NCBI RefSeq assembly: GCF_003072065.1
Contig: NZ_QCYG01000002.1
Location: forward strand, 1-64,000
DNA from: Thalassorhabdomicrobium marinisediminis
Lineage (GTDB): Bacteria; Pseudomonadota; Alphaproteobacteria; Rhodobacterales; Rhodobacteraceae
DNA: 64,000 bases
Reading direction: 5' to 3'
The notes under the pieces were generated by a model. That model did not search any database, was not told where the DNA came from, and worked only from the letters and a program-made list of their open reading frames with translations. This document shows, in pieces, positions 16,639 to 25,554 of the stretch. The number at the start of each line of letters is the position of its first letter. Position 1 is the stretch's first letter. The position numbers and the translations under genes are program-made.

Positions 16639-17659
16639 TGCTGTCAAACTGGCTTGCTTGTGCAAGAACCGCTTCTGCCTCCTCGCCCGTTTGAACATCT
16701 TGAAGCCGGCGCCGTTGCGCGTCGGCTTCTTTTTTGCGCGCGACTTCCCGCTCGCGTGCCACGACCTTTGCGGCGTCACGAGACTTCTCCCGCTCCAAGG
16801 CCCGCAGTTGAAGCCAAGACTCCCAGATCATCCCATTCCGCATCTTGTTGGCCTTTCTGCACAGCCCAGCGGCACTGTCATCGCCCCCCTGCTCTTCGAG
16901 CCGCCGAGATCGAGCAGCGCGGCGGGGCCCAAGATGATCCTGGGCGATCAGCCCCTCTGGCGCATCCCCTGCGGCAGCCATGTCCTTATAGGATCGCAGA
17001 TCGACCCGAGCAGCTGATCCTATGCGCTCTAATGATGCATTGGTTCGTTTCTCCCACTCTTGTCGCATCCGAAGGAATTCATTCGGACCTGTCTTCACGT
17101 CATCAAGCACTCGTGTCTTAACGCCGAACGAACCAGTGTCCGAGCATACCTTTCGGGTCGTCATCAGGATGTGAGCGTGGAAATTGCGATTGCTCTGCTC
17201 GGCATCGAAAAGGCATTCGATGTAGGCTTCAGAAGACATCTCAAGCTTTCCCGCCTGATGAAGCTGCTCACGTTTCAGATCGTGAAACCTTGGCGCATGA
17301 AGGTCGGCTTGCACAACAACGCCATACGTATCTCGGAGCCAAAGGCTAAACCCACGAACGAGCCTCACCTGTTCGTCGAGCGGTAGCTCGGCAGGCAGGC
17401 TGGGGCGAAGCTCTCTGATGACCCGCGCGTTGCTGCGGGTTTCAGCCTTCTCGGCACGGTTCCAAAGCGTGGCCGCGTCGCCGTCCCAATTGATCAATTC
17501 ATGGGATAGGAGCCCGCCTCTCTTGCCCGCTCGAAATCGCTTGCCCAGCCGCTCGTCCCGGTAGGACGCGCGGGCGCAGTAAGCGGCGGATTTGACGGCG
17601 CTTCGACCATCGGCTCGGGAATGAACGACGACCTCAAGTCGACTTGCTGGATGTATCAT
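16445..17659 (-). CDS. mobA: MobA/MobL-family relaxase (MOBQ type)
   Basis: This protein has about 404 residues, taking ATG 17659, which begins MIHPASRLEVVVHSRADGRS; the frame is open 22 codons further up but those would run into oriT. MobA/MobL signatures in order are the catalytic Tyr region AVKSAAYCARASYRDE, RGGLLSHELI, then ELPAELPLDEQVRLVRGF and the His-rich metal site around LHAPR and NRNFHAHILMTTR. The C-terminal third is charged and coiled-coil-like and has no primase domain, unlike RSF1010 MobA. It should nick the palindrome at 17714-17751 directly upstream. No coupling protein or type IV secretion genes are in the window, so transfer would need a helper. Confidence 0.88.
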   Translation of the reverse strand: MIHPASRLEVVVHSRADGRSAVKSAAYCARASYRDERLGKRFRAGKRGGLLSHELINWDGDAATLWNRAEKAETRSNARVIRELRPSLPAELPLDEQVRLVRGFSLWLRDTYGVVVQADLHAPRFHDLKREQLHQAGKLEMSSEAYIECLFDAEQSNRNFHAHILMTTRKVCSDTGSFGVKTRVLDDVKTGPNEFLRMRQEWEKRTNASLERIGSAARVDLRSYKDMAAAGDAPEGLIAQDHLGPRRAARSRRLEEQGGDDSAAGLCRKANKMRNGMIWESWLQLRALEREKSRDAAKVVAREREVARKKEADAQRRRLQDVQTGEEAEAVLAQASQFDSIKTGSVLAEAISWASRKTDAPPSEQDDEFSEEVDLESFEPPPGPPAPEPVLQMQIVRVRGPRSR

Positions 17660-17713
17660 ACAAGGGATATCGGGCCCGAACCTCACATCCGCTCCTTCAG
17701 CCCCGCCGGCCAG

Positions 17714-17751
17714 GCGCGCAGGCAAACTTCAGTTTGCGTAACTGCGCGCTT
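17714..17751 (+). other. oriT: Predicted oriT (RSF1010-like nic region)
   Basis: Two nested inverted repeats occur here: outer GCGCGCAG (17714-17721) with CTGCGCGC (17742-17749), and inner GCAAACT (17722-17728) with AGTTTGC (17731-17737). The inner hairpin is followed directly by GTAACTGCGCGCTTGCC. In IncQ plasmids a hairpin is followed by TAAnTGCGCCCT and the nick, so by analogy the nick would be near 17750/17751. The site lies between a MOBQ relaxase gene and a divergent mobilization gene, the usual position. Confidence 0.7.
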
Positions 17752-17851
17752 GCCTACGGCAGACGAGGCTGGCAGCCGACGTGGTATTTTTTAGGAGCGG
17801 ACCCCGATCGACGCACCCACTTCCTGTTCGAATCAACGAAAGGAATGCCCG

Positions 17852-18151
17852 ATGAAAAATTTGGATACTCGTATTCAACAGACCCAAGCCAAGCTGAATG
17901 ACCTGAGAGCGATGGCTCGCAAGCAGGAGCGACGCAATGAAACACGACGGAAGATAATTTACGGTGCAGCGGCCTTAAAAATCATATCGCAGTGGCGAAA
18001 AACCGCAGGTAAATCCGAGCAACAACAAGCCGAGGAATCTGGCAAAGCCGATCGCATGATGGCGGCGCTGCATCACCAAGTCAGTCGGGACAGCGATCGA
18101 GAATTTTTGGGCCTGGCCCTTGATGCGACTTCGTCAGAGGAAGGTGCATGA
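17852..18151 (+). CDS. Small mobilization accessory protein (MobC/TraD-like)
   Basis: This 99-residue protein begins MKNLDTRIQQTQAKLNDLRA, with a coiled-coil N-terminal half followed by a helix with RRKIIYGAAALKIISQWRK and an acidic tail. That layout, and in particular the R-K-h-I-x-G-A-x-h-L segment, matches small mobilization proteins found opposite MobA/MobL relaxases in alphaproteobacterial plasmids. A Shine-Dalgarno-like AAAGGAATG precedes ATG 17852. It is divergent from mobA with oriT between them, so it probably helps form the relaxosome. Confidence 0.65.
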   Translation: MKNLDTRIQQTQAKLNDLRAMARKQERRNETRRKIIYGAAALKIISQWRKTAGKSEQQQAEESGKADRMMAALHHQVSRDSDREFLGLALDATSSEEGA

Positions 18152-18527
18152 AATGCACACACTAACGTCTTGAACCGCTTCCGAGAAGGGAAACGCGACC
18201 ACCGATGCCGCGAATTCGACTTCCTCCTCGGGGCTGTCAACACCAGATTGTCCTTTCAAACAGGAGACAGCCACGACGACAGCTGGGCTACCTTCAACCC
18301 TTGCCGCCGTGTGGCGCCAGCAACGGTCGCAACTGGGCGCGATGCCTTTGCCAAAATCCGCGCATTAACCACGTCATGCCGTTTACGTTTCAGTCGAGCG
18401 GCTCGCCGTCGAGTGAAAACCCCGAGTATACCGCCCATGGAGAAACCCCCTCCACAACATCTTCCACTGATTAAATCACAGGCTACCGAAGTGCCGCGAC
18501 AGGTGGGGGAAAAACACCGGTTACAGT
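18152..18527. other. Intergenic region at the end of the mobilization module
   Basis: These 376 bases between the mobilization gene and the stop of tctA contain overlapping frames on both strands, none with a credible start or known sequence. Direction and gene content change here from mobile backbone to a metabolic cluster, so a recombination junction could be hidden in it. I see no integrase, tRNA fragment or inverted repeat that would mark one. Confidence 0.4.
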
Positions 18528-20042
18528 TTATTCCCCCTGAATGTTCTTTGTTCGTCGCCACTTTCGAATAGTCCGCATTACAAGGGGTCCAACTACTACC
18601 GCTCCTGTGAGCAAAATGAGAACGACGCTAGCAGTGTTTGTCCAGAGGATGGACCAATCTCCCCGTCCAATGCGCAGCGCAAGACGCAAGTTCTGCTCGG
18701 CGAAAGCGCCCAGAATCACGCCGAGAACGACTGGCGGAAGCGGGTAGTCGAGCTTATCCATAGCGAAGCCGACCAGACCAAAGCCCAACATCAGGTAAAC
18801 GTCGAACATTCGTCCGTGGATCGAATAAACGCCGATCAGCATAAGCGCGATGATGATCGATCCGAGGAGTGGTCGGGGTAGCAACAAGACCCTTGCAAAG
18901 TTGTTAGTCGCCAACGAACCTCCGAGAAAAATCAGGAGCATTGCTCCGAATAGGAATTGCCACATGAAGCCGAAAACGATGTCCGGGTTCTCACGGAACA
19001 GCATTGGACCAGGTTGCAACCCATGGACCAATAACCCGCCCAACATAATAGCAGCTACAGCGGTGCCAGGGATTCCCAAAGTGAGCGCCGGAATTAATGC
19101 TGACGCAGTATCAGCATTATTTGCGGTCTCGGCTGCAGCGACACCCTCTGGCTCCCCCTTGCCCCAATCTTTAGGGTTCGTGGAGTCGCGCCGTGCCTCG
19201 TTATAGCTGAGGAACGCAGCCATAGAGCCGCCCGCCCCCGGTAGGATGCCAACAAGGATTCCAATAACAGAGCTTCGCGCCCAAGTTTTGGCGAACCTGC
19301 GCATCCCTGGTAGGTTAGCCCAAAAACTACCAGCGTTCAGTTCACTAGCTTTAGAAGCATCGGGGCTACTTGACTTCTGTAGCAAGTCAATCACTGGAGG
19401 CAACGCATAGAGACCGACAAGTAGCACTACAATATTAATACCATCTAGTAGCTCCAAGTGACCGAACGTGAACCTATCATAGCCTGTTATGATATCCGAG
19501 CCACACAATGATACGACGATGCCAAACGCTGCTGAAATTAAACCTTTAATCGGATTTCCACCTAGTAGAAACACGACGCTCGTCATCGCGAAGACGGCGA
19601 TCCAAAAGATTTCGGACGGGCCGAAAAGAAGTGTGAGCCGTGCAAGCGGAGGGGCGAGTAGCATCAACGCTAAGGCGCTGGCTATCCCACCAATGGAGGA
19701 CGAAACCACAGCTACTTGTAGGGCATATCCACCACGCCCCTGCTGTGCCATTGGATAGCCGTCAAAACTCGTTGCAACCGCAGCGGGCGTGCCTGGAATG
19801 CGAAGCAGAACTGCAGGAATAGCCCCTCCATACATAGCCCCGTTGTAAATCCCAGCCATGAGCCCCAGAGCGACCAGCGGCTCAAAGGCGAATGTGAACG
19901 GTATCAATACGGAAATTGCCATAGTTGCACTCAATCCTGGAAGTGCACCAACAATGATCCCTGAAAGCACACCAAAGACAACCGCTGCAAAATTACTAAA
20001 GGTCAGGACGTTCGGCAGAGCGTCTATAAGATTGCCATACAT
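18528..20042 (-). CDS. tctA: Tripartite tricarboxylate transporter, large permease subunit TctA
   Basis: This protein of about 504 residues has roughly twelve hydrophobic segments. Family signatures are VFGVLSGIIVGALPGLSAT near the N-terminus, YGGAIPAVLLRIPGTPAAVAT, and the internal repeat IGILVGILPGAGGSMAAFLSY with LTLGIPGTAVAAIMLGGLL. I chose ATG 20042 because it gives the standard TctA N-terminus (MYGNLIDALPNVLTF); the frame is open for 80 more codons inside tctB. It lies five bases after the tctB stop and is co-transcribed with tctC and tctB. It imports di/tricarboxylate-type acids using an ion gradient. Confidence 0.95.
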   Translation of the reverse strand: MYGNLIDALPNVLTFSNFAAVVFGVLSGIIVGALPGLSATMAISVLIPFTFAFEPLVALGLMAGIYNGAMYGGAIPAVLLRIPGTPAAVATSFDGYPMAQQGRGGYALQVAVVSSSIGGIASALALMLLAPPLARLTLLFGPSEIFWIAVFAMTSVVFLLGGNPIKGLISAAFGIVVSLCGSDIITGYDRFTFGHLELLDGINIVVLLVGLYALPPVIDLLQKSSSPDASKASELNAGSFWANLPGMRRFAKTWARSSVIGILVGILPGAGGSMAAFLSYNEARRDSTNPKDWGKGEPEGVAAAETANNADTASALIPALTLGIPGTAVAAIMLGGLLVHGLQPGPMLFRENPDIVFGFMWQFLFGAMLLIFLGGSLATNNFARVLLLPRPLLGSIIIALMLIGVYSIHGRMFDVYLMLGFGLVGFAMDKLDYPLPPVVLGVILGAFAEQNLRLALRIGRGDWSILWTNTASVVLILLTGAVVVGPLVMRTIRKWRRTKNIQGE

Positions 20043-20047
20043 ACGGT

Positions 20048-20509
20048 TTACCCCCAGCTCATTAAGAGTTCTTCGGGAAACCGCTGCCCCATGAATATCG
20101 AGAAGATTAAGTAAATCCCGCCTATAAAAATCGCGGTTGCGAGTGCCAAACCTCGCAAGCTTCGGTAGCCGAAGGACCAAGCGACGATAGGGATCATCAT
20201 AATCGTTGACGTATAGAAACCGATATACTGCACTGCTAGAACGTAGAGCATAAGCGCAGCAAATGCGCCCAAGACTCTCCATGGTTGACCGATTTCCAGA
20301 TCTTCTGGCAGGCTTTCACGACGCAGGTATTGAGTAGCGATAAGAGTCGCCGCTAAGATGATGAGACATACCAGCATTGTAACTGGCAGCAACGCCGACA
20401 TGGTCGGTAAGCTTATTGCGTTCCCCAAGAGTGCAAGGCTGCCTGCAATGATAGACACTGCAAACCCGATTTCAAACCAGAGCCTGCTGCTCCATCCCTT
20501 GTTTCCCAT
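20048..20509 (-). CDS. tctB: Tripartite tricarboxylate transporter, small permease subunit TctB
   Basis: This 153-residue protein has four hydrophobic segments (for example ALLPVTMLVCLIILAATLI and VLGAFAALMLYVLAVQYIGF), the size and topology of TctB subunits. It lies between tctC and tctA. TctB proteins are poorly conserved, so the call rests on topology, size and gene order. Confidence 0.9.
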   Translation of the reverse strand: MGNKGWSSRLWFEIGFAVSIIAGSLALLGNAISLPTMSALLPVTMLVCLIILAATLIATQYLRRESLPEDLEIGQPWRVLGAFAALMLYVLAVQYIGFYTSTIMMIPIVAWSFGYRSLRGLALATAIFIGGIYLIFSIFMGQRFPEELLMSWG

Positions 20510-20595
20510 GTTTCTTCCCTTGATGTAGCAGGTAACTCTTCAGTTACTGATGCGGTCGAGGCCGGCCCGCCACGACGTGGCAGCGGGCCAATCGT

Positions 20596-21546
20596 TTATT
20601 TCCAGGGAGACGTTTCCCAAACACGCTTCGCAAACTCGAGTTGTGCGTTATTCAGCATGCGGAAGTCCTCACCCAAGGACAGCCTAGTTGGGTTTGAAGT
20701 ATCGCGCATCGCCTGTTGAAACTCCGGATCATCAAAAGTTTGACGGAATGCATCCATCAGCTTTTGCTCCACTTCCTCTGAAAGACCTTCTGGCGCCACA
20801 AAGCCGCGCAGAGAACCATTCACAACGTCAATGCCTTCGGATTTAAGGGTTGGCACGTCTGGTGCGTATTCAGAGCTTTCCTCCGAGGCGATCGCGAGCA
20901 CGCGAATGGACTCCTCAAACCCAGCGATCTCGGACACGTTTAGAATTCCGGCCGCCACATGCCCACCCATGATAGCCGTGCGAGTTGGAGCAGAGCTACC
21001 AAACGGGACGAGCGTAAAGTCGGTGGCGGTAGCGTCTTCTAGCGCGATGAACATGAAATGATCATCGCCCCCCAAGCCTGAGATGCCCATAGTGATCGCG
21101 CCCGGATCGGCCTCAGCCTCTTCGATCAGCTGCGCCATGCTTGTGATCGAGCTCGATTGCGGAGTGACGATAACATTTGGGTCATTTACCACGTTGGCGA
21201 GGTAGGTGAAGCTATCCGCAGTATAGTCTGCTTCACGGTCGAGCGTGCGAGCCATCACGCCCGGCAGGTTGTAAGTGCCGATTGTGTATCCGTCTGGCTC
21301 CGCCTCCGCGACCTGAGTCACGGCGATCTGGCCGCTTGCGCCAGGGATGTTTTTAATTACTACGTTGGCTCCGTCACCAATATATTTCTCTAGAAACGGC
21401 TCCAACGTGCGCGCCATCACGTCAGTTCCACCACCGGCAGAGAACCCTACTAGCAACTCGATGTCGCGTTCTGGATACTCGGCCAGAGCAGCCGAAGCTA
21501 CTAAAGCCGCCGCACTAGCGAACATAGCTGTTCTGAAAATATTCAT
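20596..21546 (-). CDS. tctC: Periplasmic tricarboxylate-binding protein TctC
   Basis: This protein of about 316 residues has a signal peptide (MNIFRTAMFASAAALVASAALAE, written here only as a landmark, cleavage after ALA). The mature part is typical of TctC/Bug receptors: YPERDIELLVGFSAGGGTDVMART, VVIKNIPGASGQIA, and later VPTLKSEGIDV. ATG 21546 has an excellent GGAGGAGAAG ribosome binding site. It captures the carboxylate substrate for TctBA. Substrate is unknown; the neighbouring 2-hydroxyacid dehydrogenase and RraA-like aldolase point to a hydroxylated or branched dicarboxylate. Confidence 0.93.
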   Translation of the reverse strand: MNIFRTAMFASAAALVASAALAEYPERDIELLVGFSAGGGTDVMARTLEPFLEKYIGDGANVVIKNIPGASGQIAVTQVAEAEPDGYTIGTYNLPGVMARTLDREADYTADSFTYLANVVNDPNVIVTPQSSSITSMAQLIEEAEADPGAITMGISGLGGDDHFMFIALEDATATDFTLVPFGSSAPTRTAIMGGHVAAGILNVSEIAGFEESIRVLAIASEESSEYAPDVPTLKSEGIDVVNGSLRGFVAPEGLSEEVEQKLMDAFRQTFDDPEFQQAMRDTSNPTRLSLGEDFRMLNNAQLEFAKRVWETSPWK

Positions 21547-21632
21547 AACTTCTCCTCCTATTTGCCCATCGACCATAACCGAAGCTGCGCTAATCAACAG
21601 AGCAAATTTGTAGATATTAAGAAAAGCAACCC

Positions 21633-22832
21633 TTAACCTAAACGGAGCACTTCCGTCTGTAGCCGCAATCCAGATCCGAACATGACAAGCGCCGCTACGG
21701 AGAACAGAACCTCCTGCGCCACAGCCCCTGCGAACACGCCAAAACTAACGGCACCAAGGGCGGGAGCGCCACGAAGTGTCATCGTATAAAATGCAAGAGC
21801 TCTGCCTTGAACCTCACGCGGTAAGTTGGTCTGAAGCATGATCTGAGTTGAGATACCATTGGTTAATATTGCGCCAGACAATACGGCTAGCGCCCCAATC
21901 GCGATGGTGACCGTGCCGAAAAGGAATGCAAATACGGCCAACGTAGCCGCAAGACCAGCCGTGCTAGAAACCTGACGACGGGGGGCTATTCTTATTAGAA
22001 ACGATGTCATCAAGACCCCAAGCATTGCGCCAAATCCCTGGGCAGAGGTCAGAGAGGAGTAGACATGCGTCTCTGTTACAGCGTTTGATGCGAACCTGCT
22101 GGCAAAGGACGGTAAGAGCTCAAAGATGGGGCGAACACAAATCCCCAAGAAAAGGAAATAGGTAAATAACCACCGGTCGATTGGTGGTATACTCTGGAAT
22201 ACAGACGCCCAACCTCTCAACCCTTGATCGCTCGCTCTGGAGAATGACGCTTCATGGCTACCCGCAATTCGCAACTGCCCTAAAATAAGTGAGAACAAGA
22301 AAAATGATGCCGCGTTCAAGCTGAGAATAAGGACGAACCAACCCATTGAGATCATCAGACCTCCGATGGCAGGCCCAATCATCCGGCCTATGTTGAAAGC
22401 AAGTGAGTTGAGAGTGATTGCACTGGAAAGTTTGCTCCGGTCAGCAACGCTACCGACGAGTAGCAATCTCAGCGGGTGGTCGAATCCGCTTAGCAGTCCC
22501 GTGAAAGCGGTTACGGCCAGAAGAAGTGGAACGGTCACCTGATCGGCGAGTGTAAACCCCGCTAGAATGATAGGTGGCAAAGCTGAGAAGACTTGTATAA
22601 TAATTATTAACGAGCCTAACGGGCGGCGATCAGCTAATACACCAGCGACAGGCGAAGCAATTAGCGCAGGAGCAAGATCAAGGGCGGCAAGAACCCCTAG
22701 AATAGTCGTCGAAGCTGTTAGATCCCACGCTATCCAGAAGACCGCAACTCGCTGCGCCCAAGTGCCCGTGATAGACAGCAGGTTTCCCGCCAGATAAAGA
22801 CACAGGTTCTTGTCTCGCAGTGCCGTAAGCAT
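21633..22832 (-). CDS. MFS transporter
   Basis: This 399-residue protein has about ten to twelve membrane segments. The N-terminal half shows GNLLSITGTWAQRVAVFWIAW and the MFS motif-A-like AGVLADRRPLGS; the central loop and second half are typical of the MFS_3/enterobactin-exporter-like group. It starts five bases after the RraA-like gene. It could export a pathway product or act as a second uptake route. The direction of transport cannot be read from the sequence. Confidence 0.85.
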   Translation of the reverse strand: MLTALRDKNLCLYLAGNLLSITGTWAQRVAVFWIAWDLTASTTILGVLAALDLAPALIASPVAGVLADRRPLGSLIIIIQVFSALPPIILAGFTLADQVTVPLLLAVTAFTGLLSGFDHPLRLLLVGSVADRSKLSSAITLNSLAFNIGRMIGPAIGGLMISMGWFVLILSLNAASFFLFSLILGQLRIAGSHEASFSRASDQGLRGWASVFQSIPPIDRWLFTYFLFLGICVRPIFELLPSFASRFASNAVTETHVYSSLTSAQGFGAMLGVLMTSFLIRIAPRRQVSSTAGLAATLAVFAFLFGTVTIAIGALAVLSGAILTNGISTQIMLQTNLPREVQGRALAFYTMTLRGAPALGAVSFGVFAGAVAQEVLFSVAALVMFGSGLRLQTEVLRLG

Positions 22833-22837
22833 AAATG

Positions 22838-23518
22838 TTAACTATCGGGAAACTCGCAGCCGCTTTCTCGCAGGGCGGCATCAACCCAGCTACGATCTAT
22901 GGTTCCATTCAAGATCGCAGCCATCTGCTTTTCTTCGCGAGCCTTTTTCTCTCGTGCTGCCTCGAGCACGCTATCCATCTCGTTATATGGAACAGAAAGC
23001 ACACCATCATTGTCCCCAAGGACCAGATCGCCTGGCGAAACTACCATACCGCCGACCGAGATAGTTACATTAATCTCGCCGGGTCCGTTTTTATAAGGCC
23101 CGCGGTGAGTCACTCCGGCTGCATAGACTGGTAGATTCTCGTTATAAATTTCATCTATATCTCGGATCGAGCCATTCAAAACAAAACCCGCTATGCCACG
23201 CCTTATCGCATGCGCGAGCATTAATTCCCCCATCAATGAATTGGTAAGATCTCCGCCAGCATCCACGACGATTACGTCTCCTGGTTCTGCCATATCGATG
23301 GCTTTGTGCAAGAAGAGGTTATCCCCCGGCCTGCTTCGCACGGTCAGCGCCGACCCCGCTAAGGTGCCACTTCTGTGCATCGGTCGGAGCTCTGGCCCAG
23401 CTGCAAAAACACGCGCCATGCAGTCGCTAACGTTTGCGACCGGCAAAGCTCTAAACGCTTCAATCATGTCCTGGCTGGCCCTGTGTTGGGCGAGCAGGAT
23501 ACGGTTTCCAATAGTCAT
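22838..23518 (-). CDS. RraA-like aldolase/decarboxylase
   Basis: This 226-residue protein matches the RraA/HMG-aldolase fold: VSDCMAR, GSALTVRSRPGDNLFLHKAI, GDVIVVDAGGD, GFVLNGSIRDIDEI and VSPGDLVLGDNDGVLSVP. The Arg-Asp pair in GSIRD and the GG-D segment are the metal and substrate residues used by 4-hydroxy-4-methyl-2-oxoglutarate aldolases and the related oxaloacetate decarboxylases. Context in a carboxylate uptake cluster favours an aldolase/decarboxylase over the RNase E inhibitor function for which RraA was named. A clear AAGGAA sequence precedes ATG 23518. Confidence 0.85.
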   Translation of the reverse strand: MTIGNRILLAQHRASQDMIEAFRALPVANVSDCMARVFAAGPELRPMHRSGTLAGSALTVRSRPGDNLFLHKAIDMAEPGDVIVVDAGGDLTNSLMGELMLAHAIRRGIAGFVLNGSIRDIDEIYNENLPVYAAGVTHRGPYKNGPGEINVTISVGGMVVSPGDLVLGDNDGVLSVPYNEMDSVLEAAREKKAREEKQMAAILNGTIDRSWVDAALRESGCEFPDS

Positions 23519-23546
23519 GGCCTAAATTCCTTTTTCGACGCTTTTG

Positions 23547-24533
23547 TTAAACGTGTTGGTCGATTTTGTTCACAATTCGATCCGCTGCAATCGCACGTTC
23601 TTCAACGAGGTCGATAATCCCTTGCACAGCGTCTTTGCCTACGCGCTCCATGGCTTCAGCTGTCGAGGCACCGATATGGGGCGTCACGATCAGTTCACTA
23701 GCAGCGAATAATGGATGGTCGTTTTCAAGTGGTTCGGTTTCGAACACATCCAGCCCCGCCCCTGCGATCTGACCATCGTCGATTGCTTTCAGGAGCGCCA
23801 ATTCATCGACAAGTCCGCCACGTGCAGTATTTATGATGTAACTCCCTCTCGGCAGCATTGCGATGGTTCGATCGTTCAAGAGATTTCTGGTATCAGGCGT
23901 CAACGGGCAATGAAGACTAATGATGTCCGACTTCTGCAACATAGACTCTAAATCAGCAAATTTGTCCATTTTTGATGCCTTAAATACGGACGCATCAGCG
24001 AAGGGATCATAGGCAGCAACTGAAAGCCCCAAACCGCGGAATAGCTGCGCCGCCGACTGCGCAATTGCACCAGCACCGACAAGGCCGACACGCATACCAG
24101 CGAGCTCGCGCCCGACAAAGCCCATCTTTTCCCACTTCCCCTGACGGAGCGTGATATCTAGCGACCGCAGGCGCTTAACAGCAACCATGGCCAACGTTAC
24201 AGCGTGTTCAGCGACAGATACCGCATTGGACCCTGTTGCACGAATTACTTGCACTCCGCTTCTCGTCGCAGCCTGGACGTCAATGTTGTCTACTCCTGCG
24301 CCGTGCTTAGAGATAACCTGCAGTGAGCGCCCAGCCGCTATAGGCAATGCGCCCAGCGTGCCAGCGCGTGAAACGATTCCAACCGGATCATGCCTGCGCA
24401 CCAACTCTACCAACGTAGCGGCATCCGCGTAAGCCGGCGTATAGATGAGCTCATAGCCAGCCTCTTCAGCAAGATGCACGGCGCTCGTTGCGATGTCGGG
24501 GCCGCTTACGAGAATCTTTCGCACATTGGACAT
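23547..24533 (-). CDS. D-isomer-specific 2-hydroxyacid dehydrogenase
   Basis: This protein of about 328 residues has the catalytic and NAD motifs SKHGAGVDNIDVQAATRSGV, SVAEHAVTLAMVAV, the Rossmann GLVGAGAIAQSAAQLF, LHCPLTPDTRNLLN, NTARGGLVDELALLKAI, AGAGLDVFETEP and the catalytic His in TPHIGASTAEA. It is close to SerA/GhrA-type enzymes without a regulatory ACT domain. ATG 24533 has GGGGAG seven bases upstream; a GTG one codon earlier is also open. It is the first gene of a leftward operon divergent from a LysR gene. It interconverts a 2-hydroxy acid and a 2-keto acid, probably feeding the RraA-like lyase. Confidence 0.93.
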   Translation of the reverse strand: MSNVRKILVSGPDIATSAVHLAEEAGYELIYTPAYADAATLVELVRRHDPVGIVSRAGTLGALPIAAGRSLQVISKHGAGVDNIDVQAATRSGVQVIRATGSNAVSVAEHAVTLAMVAVKRLRSLDITLRQGKWEKMGFVGRELAGMRVGLVGAGAIAQSAAQLFRGLGLSVAAYDPFADASVFKASKMDKFADLESMLQKSDIISLHCPLTPDTRNLLNDRTIAMLPRGSYIINTARGGLVDELALLKAIDDGQIAGAGLDVFETEPLENDHPLFAASELIVTPHIGASTAEAMERVGKDAVQGIIDLVEERAIAADRIVNKIDQHV

Positions 24534-24611
24534 CACACCACTCCCCTCTCATGTCATGGCAGCCACTATGGCCGCACCCCATGGATAATGTGTAGACTTG
24601 TTTCATAAAAG

Positions 24612-24624
24612 CGAATATAATTCG
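24612..24624. promoter_or_regulatory. Candidate LysR-type operator
   Basis: CGAAT-ATA-ATTCG is a perfect short dyad in the 120-base region between the divergent dehydrogenase and LysR genes, 31 bases before the LysR start. LysR regulators usually bind such T/A-rich dyads and control the divergent operon. The assignment is from position and symmetry only. Confidence 0.45.
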
Positions 24625-24654
24625 TCATCATGTTAAGCTATTCTGGAGTAAGGG

Positions 24655-25554
24655 ATGGATAGTCGGCAACTTAAAACTTTGGTGGCTATTGCTGAGCATG
24701 GCACTTTCGCCCGTGCAGCAGAAGTTGTGCACATCACTCCCTCTGCTGTCAGCCAACAAATACTGGCATTAGAAACGGAAGTGGGTGTTCCGTTATTTAA
24801 CCGCGACAAGCGTCCACCGACTTTAAACCTCCAAGGGCAGCAGCTGGTAACTTCTGCGAAAAAAATTCTGCGGCTCTTGCAGGACACGCAGAGCGCGATC
24901 GAGGGCAAACATCCTACCGGAACCCTGACGATTGGGTCGGTTCGAACCAGCGCAATTGGGATGCTGCCGGCTGCTATTGTATCACTACGCAATACTTATC
25001 CTGAGTTGCTGGTAAGGCTGCGAGTTGGCATGTCCAACACGTTGATTAGTGACGTCTTGGCTGGTAAGTTGGATATCGCAGTTGTGGCCGAGCATGTCGG
25101 AATTCCCAAGTCTCTGAGGTGGACGCCCTTTATCCGAGAGCCACTGGTTGTGATTGCCCCGCCTGGCACGCCAGCCATGCCCGCCCGTAAGTTGCTCGAG
25201 TCGATGCCCTTCATCCGGTTTCATGCGAACGTGCCACTCGCTATTATGATCGATACCGAACTGTCGCGCCTCGGAATTACCACTCAGGACACTGCTGAAA
25301 TCGATACAGTCGCAACTATCGTCGAATGTGTCAGCGCGGGGCTGGGTGTCGGGATTGTGCCCCAAGTTGCCCTTCGGAGCACCCCGGCGATGCTGACAAC
25401 TGCGCAATTCGGTGATCCTCAATTATTCCGGCATGTTGGTATAGTTCGCCCTGCATCTTCCCCCAAAGATCAGTTTTTTAATGAAGTGCATATGCGATTA
25501 GCGGGAATGGCAGATGAATATGGCGTTCTACCACCTGAACTAAAGTCATCATAG
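24655..25554 (+). CDS. LysR-family transcriptional regulator
   Basis: This 299-residue protein has an N-terminal winged HTH (LKTLVAIAEHGTFARAAEVV, then ITPSAVSQQILALE) and a periplasmic-binding-like effector domain (TLTIGSVRTSAIGMLPAAIV and beyond). It is divergent from the dehydrogenase/RraA/MFS/Tct operon and probably controls it with a pathway acid as inducer. A GGAGTAAGGG sequence precedes the ATG. Confidence 0.92.
   Translation: MDSRQLKTLVAIAEHGTFARAAEVVHITPSAVSQQILALETEVGVPLFNRDKRPPTLNLQGQQLVTSAKKILRLLQDTQSAIEGKHPTGTLTIGSVRTSAIGMLPAAIVSLRNTYPELLVRLRVGMSNTLISDVLAGKLDIAVVAEHVGIPKSLRWTPFIREPLVVIAPPGTPAMPARKLLESMPFIRFHANVPLAIMIDTELSRLGITTQDTAEIDTVATIVECVSAGLGVGIVPQVALRSTPAMLTTAQFGDPQLFRHVGIVRPASSPKDQFFNEVHMRLAGMADEYGVLPPELKSS

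Noticed and set aside
18505-18537. GGGGGAA / TTCCCCC inverted repeat at the tctA stop as a terminator
   Set aside because: A 7-bp stem with a 19-base loop and no T-run is too weak to call.
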